Shown here in pieces: positions 1 through 7,343 of a DNA stretch of 18,140 nt. This DNA is from M3007 sp044350415 (lineage in GTDB: Bacteria > Bacteroidota > Bacteroidia > Chitinophagales > Saprospiraceae). A program made the translations under genes and the position numbers. The stretch covers positions 1 to 18,140 of the forward strand of contig JBILHQ010000128.1 in assembly GCA_044350415.1 (NCBI GenBank). The letters run 5' to 3'. How positions within the stretch are numbered: the stretch's first letter is position 1; every line of letters starts with the position of its first letter. The notes beneath the pieces were generated by a model, which made no database searches, had not been told where the DNA came from, and saw nothing but the letters and a program-made list of their open reading frames with translations.

Positions 1-2
1 CT

Positions 3-1634
3 GTGGTGGCGACAGTGGATGGCCAAAGCTGGCTTACTGAATTTACCCTCAATTATGCCCGTAAAATAGGCGAACGCCACAGTTTTGATGCCTTGATCGG
101 CAATACTTACCAGGGGTTTCACTCCGAACGCCTGTTCGCATTTGCCCTTGATTTTCCCGATAACCGCACCGGTTGGCACAGTCTCGGCAGCGCACTTAAT
201 CCGCAACCAGCCGGAACCGGGGAGTCCAACTGGGGTATTATCTCTTATTTGGGTAGGGTAAATTATGGTTTTGACAACCGGTTCCTGGTGACCCTGACCG
301 GCAGGGTAGACGGCGCGTCAAAGTTTGGCAAGAACAATAAATATGGTTTTTTTCCTTCCGGTTCGGTGGCGTGGAAATTGCATGAGGAAGAATTTATTCA
401 AAAATTGGGCTGGTTTTATACTTTAAAAACACGCCTGAGTTACGGTATTATCGGCAACCAGGATATTTTCCCGTATGCCTCTTTGGCCACAGTTGGTACC
501 ATCGGGCAGGGCACTTTCAACAACGGAGAGGCCTATATCGGTCAGGAGCCGCTGCGGTACCCCAATCCGGGCCTTAAATGGGAGCGTACCGGCCAATTTG
601 ATTTCGGTTTGGATGCCGAATTCGCGAAAGGCCGTCTGGGTGCCACTTTCGATATTTACCAGAAACAAACTACTGATTTACTGCTGTTTACGCCACTTCC
701 CACGACCACGGGTTTCAGTGGTTCCTTGTTCAATATCGGTGGTTTGCGCAACCGGGGTGTGGAATTGGCGCTCCATTCCCGCAATCTCACCGGGGCATTC
801 AGTTGGGAAACCGATCTGAATTTTTCGGCTAACCGCAACGAAATTACGGCACTTTCCGGCGGCAATGACATCTTCATTCCGGGGGTATTGACCGTTCCTT
901 CGGGTTGGAGCATCCTTCGGGAAGGGGAATCAATCGGGACCTTTTACGGACTTGTTTCGGATGGCCTTTTTCAGTCCAATGAAGAAGCCACAAACAGTCC
1001 GCATCTTAAAGGGCAAAAACCGAAAGCCGGCGACCGGAAATACAAAGATATCAATGGAAGGGATCCTAAAGGTGTACTGACAGGCCAGCCCGATGGGGTG
1101 GTGGATGAGGCCGACCGTACTATCATTGGTAATGCCACGCCCGATTTTACCTGGGGTTTGATCAATAAATTCACGTGGAAAGGCATTGATCTTTCCATCT
1201 TTATTCAGGGCGTACAGGGCAATCAGATTGTGAATGCTTATTTGTTTGAAATAGGTTCCCTCAATGCCGAAACCAACGTACTCAAAACGTTTTATGATAA
1301 CCGTTGGACGCCCGAAAATCCCAATAATGAATACCCTAAAGTTAATCCGTCGGACCGCAATGTCTTCAGCGATGCACAGGTGGAAGACGGCTCTTTTATT
1401 CGTGTTAAAAACGTCACATTGGGCTATTCTTTACCCAATTCTATGTTAAAAAGGGCCAAATTAAGCAGATTTCGCATTTATGGCAGCATTAATAACCTGA
1501 AAACATTTACAGGTTACAGGGGCTATGACCCGGAAGTCAATGCATTTGGGCAAAGTGCACTGCTGCAAGGGATTGACTACGGCGGCTATCCTTTAGCGAC
1601 CTCCATTATTGGTGGTGTTCAAATTGGTTTTTAA
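3..1634 (+). CDS. SusC/RagA-family TonB-dependent outer-membrane transporter, C-terminal part (5' end outside window)
   Basis: This is the outer-membrane beta-barrel that imports glycan fragments with energy from TonB, working as a pair with the SusD-like protein next to it. Frame 3 is open from the window edge, so the 543 residues seen are about half of a usual SusC (near 1000 residues); the signal peptide, carboxypeptidase-like domain and plug lie upstream of the window. The visible part has late-barrel SusC landmarks: NPGLKWERTGQFDFGLD near residue 188, a strand motif reading DIYQKQTTDLLL near 216, RNRGVELAL near 250, and a barrel end reading ATSIIGGVQIGF with a terminal aromatic residue, as outer-membrane assembly requires. 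The gene ends with TAA only 21 bases before the susD-like start, so the two are surely co-transcribed. The family call is very secure. The substrate cannot be read from this gene and is inferred from the neighbours. Confidence 0.95.
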   Translation: MVATVDGQSWLTEFTLNYARKIGERHSFDALIGNTYQGFHSERLFAFALDFPDNRTGWHSLGSALNPQPAGTGESNWGIISYLGRVNYGFDNRFLVTLTGRVDGASKFGKNNKYGFFPSGSVAWKLHEEEFIQKLGWFYTLKTRLSYGIIGNQDIFPYASLATVGTIGQGTFNNGEAYIGQEPLRYPNPGLKWERTGQFDFGLDAEFAKGRLGATFDIYQKQTTDLLLFTPLPTTTGFSGSLFNIGGLRNRGVELALHSRNLTGAFSWETDLNFSANRNEITALSGGNDIFIPGVLTVPSGWSILREGESIGTFYGLVSDGLFQSNEEATNSPHLKGQKPKAGDRKYKDINGRDPKGVLTGQPDGVVDEADRTIIGNATPDFTWGLINKFTWKGIDLSIFIQGVQGNQIVNAYLFEIGSLNAETNVLKTFYDNRWTPENPNNEYPKVNPSDRNVFSDAQVEDGSFIRVKNVTLGYSLPNSMLKRAKLSRFRIYGSINNLKTFTGYRGYDPEVNAFGQSALLQGIDYGGYPLATSIIGGVQIGF

Positions 1635-1655
1635 AAAAAAGACGCAACTATAATC

Positions 1656-3149
1656 ATGAAAAAAATACATATCCGCTTTTCCATATCCCTTCTTTTTTTA
1701 GCACTGGGTATTTTAGCCTGCAAAAACCTGCTGGAGGAAGATCCCAAGGACCAGGTGTTTGTCGACAATTTTTTCCAAACGGAAAATGACGCTACTGCCG
1801 CAGTCAATTCTATTTACGCAATCCTGAATGCTACCAGCTCCGCACCTACTTTTGGAGGCGTATATTTCAGTAGTTACTGGGTGGCGACCGGGTTGGCCGC
1901 TGATGAAATGGAGAACAGGCTGGTGGCGACCGATCTTGACCAGTTGGCCACCTTTACCCACCGGCCGGTCAACGGCACCTTATACGATTTTTGGATTTTG
2001 GCTTATAAAGGTATTAACAATGCTAATTTTGCCATCGGTGGCATCCCTTCGGTGAAAGCGGATGCAACATTTAAAAACCAGAGAATTGGGGAAGCGCGTT
2101 ACCTGCGGGGCATGCTTTATTTCGACATGGTGCGGTGGTTTGGTGATATTCCGCTGGTGCTGGCATTGAATGGCGATGTACGGCCGGCCCGCACTCCAAG
2201 GGTAGATATTTATGCACAAATCATTGAAGACCTAAACTTTGCTGCACAAAATCTTCCGGAAAGTTATCCTGCCGGAGATGGTTTGGGAAGGGCTACCAAA
2301 GGTGCCGCAACCGGCCTGTTAGCCAAAGTTTACCTGACACAAGGCGACTGGCAAAAATGTGTGGACCAGTGTAATACGATTATTAATTCCGGCAAATACG
2401 GATTGTATGCCGATTTCGCGGAGGCTTTCCGGGTGCCCAATGAAAATGGGAAAGAAACACTCTTTGGGGTAGGTTTTGGCACTGCCAATAACAGTATTTC
2501 CTTTTGGGAGGCCGGGCAGTTCAACGTCCGGTTGTTACCTAAACAATTAACAGGGCAAATTCCCGGCGTCAATGCCCAGGGATGGCAAGTGGCTACCCAA
2601 AATCTTTATGATAGTTACAGTCCGCAGGACCGACGCCGCGAAGTGACGCTGTTAACTACCATTCATAATGTCGACGGCACTACCACTACCGTTGAACCAC
2701 ATATTCAGAAATATTGGGATAAAGTGAATGAGCCATTAGCGGGCAATACCGACCATGATTTTCCATACCTGCGGTATGCCGATATTTTATTGATGAAAGC
2801 CGAAGCGCTGAACGAGCAAGGCAACGGCCCTAATGCCGATGCCTATGCTGCCGTCAATCAGGTTAGAAAACGGGCGCGGTTCAATGGTACAACCGAATTG
2901 CCTGTTCTGCCCGATTTGCAGGGGCTTGGTTATCAGGACTTTAAGGATGCGCTGTTGCTCGAACGCCGCCATGAATTTGTGGGAGAAGGGCACCGGTGGT
3001 TTGATTTGGTGCGGTTCAAAAAATTAGAAGCATTGGTGCCGATCGCCAAACCGGGCGTGCAACCGCAATCCTTCCATTACCTTTTTCCTGTGCCGCAGGG
3101 AGAAATTGATTTGAACCAAAATTTACTGCCACAAAACACAGGTTATTAA
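1656..3149 (+). CDS. SusD/RagB-family glycan-binding outer-membrane lipoprotein
   Basis: This is the surface lipoprotein that caps the SusC barrel and binds the incoming glycan. The N-terminus has two lysines, a hydrophobic stretch and a lipobox reading LGILAC, which predicts lipidation at Cys22. An SusD-like N-terminal domain of TPR-type helices follows, with the family landmark RYLRGMLYFDMVRWFGDIPL near residues 148-167. The C-terminal RagB/SusD domain carries YLRYADILLMKAEALNEQG near 375, LLLERRHEFVGEGHRWFDLV near 440, and the terminal motif PQGEIDLNQNLLPQNTGY. The length of 497 residues is normal for the family. The ATG at 1656 is the only start that gives a complete signal peptide. The ROK kinase gene begins 12 bases after the stop, so the transport pair continues into the catabolic genes. 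Specificity for a mannose-containing glycan is inferred from context only. Confidence 0.96.
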   Translation: MKKIHIRFSISLLFLALGILACKNLLEEDPKDQVFVDNFFQTENDATAAVNSIYAILNATSSAPTFGGVYFSSYWVATGLAADEMENRLVATDLDQLATFTHRPVNGTLYDFWILAYKGINNANFAIGGIPSVKADATFKNQRIGEARYLRGMLYFDMVRWFGDIPLVLALNGDVRPARTPRVDIYAQIIEDLNFAAQNLPESYPAGDGLGRATKGAATGLLAKVYLTQGDWQKCVDQCNTIINSGKYGLYADFAEAFRVPNENGKETLFGVGFGTANNSISFWEAGQFNVRLLPKQLTGQIPGVNAQGWQVATQNLYDSYSPQDRRREVTLLTTIHNVDGTTTTVEPHIQKYWDKVNEPLAGNTDHDFPYLRYADILLMKAEALNEQGNGPNADAYAAVNQVRKRARFNGTTELPVLPDLQGLGYQDFKDALLLERRHEFVGEGHRWFDLVRFKKLEALVPIAKPGVQPQSFHYLFPVPQGEIDLNQNLLPQNTGY

Positions 3150-3161
3150 CGGGATAAAGAT

Positions 3162-4091
3162 ATGCCAGTCATTGCATTAGATTTAGGAGGAACAAGAATA
3201 AAATTCGGTTTGGTGGAGCACGGGCAGCTGCTCGATTCGGCCAATATCGAGGTGCCGTCGAGCGACAGTTTTGCGGCTGTTTTGCCGGTAATTGAGGAAC
3301 AGATCGAACAAATGATGCAAAAAACGGGCATTCAAAACCTGACCGGTATCGGTATGGCTTTCCCAACGATCGTTGATAGCGACCGGATGCGCCTGTTGTA
3401 TAAATATGTAAAATACAACGATGCCAATGATCTCGACCTGACGAATTGGGCCAAAGAAAAATGGGGTGCATCATTAGTGATGGAGAATGATGCCCGGGCT
3501 GCACTCGCAGGCGAATGGCAATACGGTGCCGGGCGCGGCACCGACAATCTGGTGATGGTCACTATCGGCACTGGCGTAGGCTCGGCAGCGTTGATCAATG
3601 GCCGGTTGCTCAAAGGCAGTCATTACTTAGCGGGCAATCTCGGTGGACACCAAAATATCCGGTTTGATGGCGTGCGCTGCAATTGCGGCAATACAGGGTG
3701 CCTGGAAAGTGAAGCTTCTTCCTGGGCATTGCCCGGCATTTTGGAAAGGGAGCCCTATTTTGCAGAAAGTCCCTTTGCAAAAGGCGAAAAACAGGATTTT
3801 GAAGCCGTATTTCGGTGGGCAGCCGCCGGTGACCCCTTTGCATTATCCATAAGAAATCGCTGCCTGGAGGTATGGGCAGCCGGCATCTTGAATCTCATCT
3901 ATGCGTACGATCCCGAAAGGGTGGTTATCGGTGGCGGTGTGATGCACAGTGCTGATGTGATTTTGCCTTATATCCAACATAAAATGAACCAGGCTGCCTG
4001 GCTGCCGGAGCATGCAGTCCGGGTGGTTGCCGCAGAACAGCCAGATTGGGCGGGTGTGCTGGGAATGGGGTATTTGGGGGCTGGGAGTTAA
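3162..4091 (+). CDS. ROK-family sugar kinase (candidate manno-/glucokinase)
   Basis: This is a predicted cytoplasmic ATP-dependent hexose kinase of the ROK family, 309 residues, a normal family length. Visible landmarks are the phosphate-binding loop DLGGTRIKFG (7-16), the likely catalytic Asp110 in MENDARAAL, a second phosphate loop GTGVGS (136-141), and the ROK zinc signature, where GH (162-163) is followed after nine residues by CNCGNTGCLE with Cys173, Cys175 and Cys180. GGGV near 267 belongs to the C-terminal ATPase fold. One departure is that the sugar-contacting ExGH element reads LGGH, preceded by Asn159, so the usual glutamate is absent. The gene starts 12 bases after susD and ends 23 bases before the phosphomannose isomerase gene. 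That neighbour makes mannose the most attractive substrate, giving mannose-6-phosphate, but this is inference; glucose, N-acetylmannosamine or another hexose is possible. Confidence 0.92.
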   Translation: MPVIALDLGGTRIKFGLVEHGQLLDSANIEVPSSDSFAAVLPVIEEQIEQMMQKTGIQNLTGIGMAFPTIVDSDRMRLLYKYVKYNDANDLDLTNWAKEKWGASLVMENDARAALAGEWQYGAGRGTDNLVMVTIGTGVGSAALINGRLLKGSHYLAGNLGGHQNIRFDGVRCNCGNTGCLESEASSWALPGILEREPYFAESPFAKGEKQDFEAVFRWAAAGDPFALSIRNRCLEVWAAGILNLIYAYDPERVVIGGGVMHSADVILPYIQHKMNQAAWLPEHAVRVVAAEQPDWAGVLGMGYLGAGS

Positions 4092-4114
4092 ACATTTAAA
4101 AAAAACATTGAAAA

Positions 4115-5881
4115 TTGAACACAAATATTTTGAAGTCCAACTACGATAAATATCCAGCAATAAAAATTACTGGCCACGATAACGCATGCTGGTCGGGATG
4201 GCAGTCTGTTATTGCACATTTACAAGCGAAAATCGCGGAAAAGCAACAGCAAAGAACGATCGTCGTTGTGGAAACATATCCTGGCGTCAATGATGCTGAA
4301 ATCATCTATGCGCTTCAAACAGGCCTGTTTCCGGACGTTTTTTTTGACGCAAAAGCGGTATTGCTGGACGAGGCCCAAATTGACAACCTTACCTTCCCGG
4401 ATGTAACGACCGATCGTATTTTTGGCTTTATGACGCGGCTGACAATTGATCAGTTTTTCGATGCCCAAAAGTTGGGTAATATGCAAAGCAGTGTTCGGGA
4501 AGCCAATGGGGTGATTGTGGTCTATGGTACTGGGGCATCGGTGGTGGCAGGCACCTGGGATTTGCTCCTTTACGCTGATATGGCCCGCTGGGAAATACAG
4601 CAACGCATGCGTCGCCATGAAGTCGCCAACCTCGGTGCCAATAACCAGGCACTGGACATTACCAGTCTGTACAAACGCGCGTATTTTGTCGATTGGCGGG
4701 TTGCGGACCGGCTAAAAAGAAAATTAATGGCACAATGGGATTTGGTGCTGGATACCAATATCCCCGATCAACCCAAAATGGCTGTCGGACAGGCCGTTCG
4801 GGATGCCCTGCAACAAACCACCCAACAGCCTTTTCGGGTAGTGCCATTTTTCGATCCGGGCCCCTGGGGTGGGCAATGGATGAAAGAAGTCATTGACCTT
4901 GACCGATCGGCAGTCAACTTTGCCTGGGGCTTCGATTGTGTACCGGAAGAGAATAGTCTTTTGCTACAGTTTGGGGACATTACTATGGAAATTCCAGCAA
5001 TAAACTTAGTTTTTGACCAACCAGAATCCCTGTTAGGCGAAAAGGTGTATGCCCGGTTTGGCGCGGAATTCCCCATTCGTTTCGACTTTCTCGATACCAT
5101 GAATGGCGGTAATCTGAGTTTGCAAGTCCATCCATTAACGGAATATATCCGCGAACATTTCGGGGTGTTTTATACGCAGGACGAGAGTTATTACATGTTG
5201 GATGCCGGGGAGGATGCTTTTGTTTATTTGGGATTAAAGGAAGGTATTGACCCCGACAAAATGATTGCCGATCTGGAAGCCGCACAACAAGGTGGCGTTT
5301 CTTTTGATGCAGAAAAACATGTCGGGCGCTGGCCAGTCAAAAAACACGATCACGTCCTGATTCCAGCCGGAACGGTGCATTGTTCGGGTAAAAACAGCAT
5401 GGTACTCGAAATCAGTGCCACTCCTTACATCTTTACTTTTAAACTGTGGGACTGGGACCGTCTCGGCTTGGATGGGGTACCGCGTCCAATCAATATTGCA
5501 CATGGCAAAGAAAATATTGATTGGAGGAAAACAACGGGCTGGGTAGGTCAAAACCTGCTCAATTGTTGCGAAAAAACAGATGAAGGTGATGGCTGGTGGG
5601 AGGAACGCACGGGCTTGCACACAACAGAATTTATCGAAACCAGGCGCCATTGGTTTACTCAACAGGTGCACCACGATACCCGTGGCAACCTCAATGTGCT
5701 CAACCTGGTGGAAGGCCGGGAAGTGATGGTCGACAGTCCAACGGGCGCTTTTGCGCCTTTTGTGGTCCATTACGCAGAGACATTTATTGTTCCCGCGGCT
5801 GTCGGAAAATATACCATACGGCCAATTGGGGAAAGTGAAGGGAAAGAATGTGCAACGATCAAGGCGTATGTGCGCTCGTAG
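4115..5881 (+). CDS. Class I phosphomannose isomerase with N-terminal degenerate kinase-like domain
   Basis: The C-terminal half (about 245-588) is a cupin-type, zinc-dependent phosphomannose isomerase interconverting mannose-6-phosphate and fructose-6-phosphate. Likely zinc ligands are Gln337 and His339 in LSLQVHP, Glu357 in DESYYML, and His422 in IPAGTVHCSG; DWDRLGLDGVPRPI (446-459) resembles the family's arginine-bearing active-site segment. The N-terminal 240 residues are not isomerase. They read like a uridine-kinase or P-loop fold: a beta-strand and loop VVVETYPGVNDAEI (50-63) sits where a Walker A would be but lacks the GKT/S residues, then GVIVVYGTG (132-140), DLLLYADMARWEIQQRMRRH (149-168) and WDLVLDTN (208-215). 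The start is TTG at 4115: an in-frame TGA sits at 4109-4111 and the first in-frame ATG is over 100 codons in; TTG at 4130 is the only close alternative. The isomerase function is secure, the N-domain role unknown. Confidence 0.92.
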   Translation: MNTNILKSNYDKYPAIKITGHDNACWSGWQSVIAHLQAKIAEKQQQRTIVVVETYPGVNDAEIIYALQTGLFPDVFFDAKAVLLDEAQIDNLTFPDVTTDRIFGFMTRLTIDQFFDAQKLGNMQSSVREANGVIVVYGTGASVVAGTWDLLLYADMARWEIQQRMRRHEVANLGANNQALDITSLYKRAYFVDWRVADRLKRKLMAQWDLVLDTNIPDQPKMAVGQAVRDALQQTTQQPFRVVPFFDPGPWGGQWMKEVIDLDRSAVNFAWGFDCVPEENSLLLQFGDITMEIPAINLVFDQPESLLGEKVYARFGAEFPIRFDFLDTMNGGNLSLQVHPLTEYIREHFGVFYTQDESYYMLDAGEDAFVYLGLKEGIDPDKMIADLEAAQQGGVSFDAEKHVGRWPVKKHDHVLIPAGTVHCSGKNSMVLEISATPYIFTFKLWDWDRLGLDGVPRPINIAHGKENIDWRKTTGWVGQNLLNCCEKTDEGDGWWEERTGLHTTEFIETRRHWFTQQVHHDTRGNLNVLNLVEGREVMVDSPTGAFAPFVVHYAETFIVPAAVGKYTIRPIGESEGKECATIKAYVRS

Positions 5882-5905
5882 GGACGGTCCTCGCAGCCGG
5901 TTTAA

Positions 5906-5933
5906 TTTTTAATTTTCAATTTTTAATTTTCAA
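5906..5933. repeat. Perfect 14-bp tandem duplication in the leader before the MFS gene
   Basis: The unit TTTTTAATTTTCAA occurs twice back to back (5906-5919 and 5920-5933) in the 66-base gap between the isomerase stop and the transporter ATG at 5948. The gap is strongly AT-rich after a GC-rich first 20 bases. It may be a translation-favouring AT-rich leader or the product of slippage. No function can be assigned from sequence. Confidence 0.8.
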
Positions 5934-5947
5934 AGCAAAACATATTC

Positions 5948-7303
5948 ATGTCCACAATAAATAACGACACCACCAACCTCCGCACGGTGTACCTGCTCAC
6001 GGCAGTGGCCGCACTGGGCGGATTGCTTTTCGGCTACGATACAGCGGTCATTTCAGGGGCAATAGGTTTTTTAAAAACCAAATTCCAACTCACAGCAGCC
6101 ATGACGGGTTGGGCGGCATCGAGTGCGATCATCGGCTGTATTTTCGGGGCGCTGGTGGCAGGTTGGGCAAGTGATCGCTTTGGCCGTAAAAAAGTACTGG
6201 TACTCACCGCTATATTATTCGCTGTTTCGGCGGTTGGAGCGGCTATTCCGGAGAGCCTTACCCAATTCGCTATCTTCCGTTTTATTGGCGGATTAGGTAT
6301 TGGTGCGGCATCAATGGTGTCGCCATTGTATATTACCGAATTGGCACCTGCCAAAATCCGGGGTAAATTAGTGTCGTATTACCAGTTGGCCATCGTTATT
6401 GGCATTCTGGTAATTTTCTTTGTGAATACTCTTATCCAGGGTTCAGGCGACGAAGCCTGGAACGTCGAATATGGATGGCGGTATATGATGGCTTCGGGCG
6501 TGTTGCCGGCGGCTTTATTCCTGATTGCCTTGTATTTTGTACCCGAAAGTCCGCGGTGGCTTACCAAAGAGGGGCGTGAAAAAGAAGCCCTGGTCGTGTT
6601 GTCCAGTATCAATGGCGAAGCAAGGGCCAGCGAAATATTACGGGAAGTTAAGGCGACTTTGCAAGAAGAACAGGGGACGTTGGGCGAACTGTTTACTGGC
6701 CGGTTCAGAAAAGCCATTTTTGTGGGCATCGTGTTGTCTGTCTTTTCACAGGTACAGGGCATCAATGCCATCATGTATTATGCCCCGGAGATTTTTAAAG
6801 CCGTTGGGACAGGCACAGACGCTGCTTTTCAACAAACAGTGATCATTGGTATTATCAATGTATTATTCACTTTTGTGGCGATCAATTGGGTGGACCAATG
6901 GGGCCGGAAAACTCTCTTGCTGGCAGGTGGGGCCGGAATGGGCATTAGTTTACTCATGGTCGGACTGGCCTTTCATTTTGGGTGGACGGGTTATGGATTG
7001 CTCCTTTTTATCCTGTTGTATATCGCCAGTTTTGCCGCCTCTTACGGACCGGTAACCTGGGTGGTCATCTCCGAAATTTTTCCGATCAAAATGCGCGGTG
7101 TCGCTATGTCTGTAGCCACATTTTCCCTGTGGATCGCTGTTTATATTGTCACCCAAATGTTCCCGATTCTGCTCGAACAGGCAGGTCCAGCCATGACATT
7201 CTGGATATTCGGCGTCATGTCACTGTTGGCCTTCTTCTTTGTATGGTCACAAGTACCGGAGACAAAAGAGAAGACGCTGGAGGAAATTGAACAGTCGTGG
7301 TAA
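5948..7303 (+). CDS. MFS sugar:H+ symporter (sugar porter family, XylE/GLUT-like)
   Basis: This is an inner-membrane hexose transporter of 451 residues with about 12 predicted transmembrane helices. The sugar-porter signatures are all present: GGLLFGYDTAVISGAIG in helix 1 (24-40, with the likely proton-coupling Asp31), DRFGRKK (76-82), the helix-4/5 region with RFIGGLGIGAASMVSPLYI (111-129), PESPRWL (199-205) at the end of helix 6, GINAIMYYAPEIF (271-283) in helix 7, WGRKTLL (318-324), and VPETKEKTLEEIE (436-448) after helix 12. Gln146 and Gln268 match sugar-binding glutamines of XylE, while the first Gln of the usual QQ pair in helix 7 is Ser267. It lies between the isomerase and the alpha-mannosidase, so its likely job is to bring the monosaccharide released in the periplasm into the cytoplasm for the ROK kinase. 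Mannose as substrate is inferred from context. Confidence 0.95.
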   Translation: MSTINNDTTNLRTVYLLTAVAALGGLLFGYDTAVISGAIGFLKTKFQLTAAMTGWAASSAIIGCIFGALVAGWASDRFGRKKVLVLTAILFAVSAVGAAIPESLTQFAIFRFIGGLGIGAASMVSPLYITELAPAKIRGKLVSYYQLAIVIGILVIFFVNTLIQGSGDEAWNVEYGWRYMMASGVLPAALFLIALYFVPESPRWLTKEGREKEALVVLSSINGEARASEILREVKATLQEEQGTLGELFTGRFRKAIFVGIVLSVFSQVQGINAIMYYAPEIFKAVGTGTDAAFQQTVIIGIINVLFTFVAINWVDQWGRKTLLLAGGAGMGISLLMVGLAFHFGWTGYGLLLFILLYIASFAASYGPVTWVVISEIFPIKMRGVAMSVATFSLWIAVYIVTQMFPILLEQAGPAMTFWIFGVMSLLAFFFVWSQVPETKEKTLEEIEQSW

Positions 7304-7343
7304 GCATGAGCAACCGTTATTTTATTTATTTTTTCAAAAAACA

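Noticed and set aside
5234..5770. Open frame of 178 codons on the minus strand
   Set aside because: It is antisense to the cupin part of the isomerase, where zinc-ligand motifs on the plus strand show the real coding frame.
7239..7343. Upstream extension of the GH92 open frame to an ATG at 7239
   Set aside because: It would overlap the transporter gene by 65 bases and put a basic, arginine-rich stretch before the signal peptide. ATG 7344 gives a clean signal peptide.
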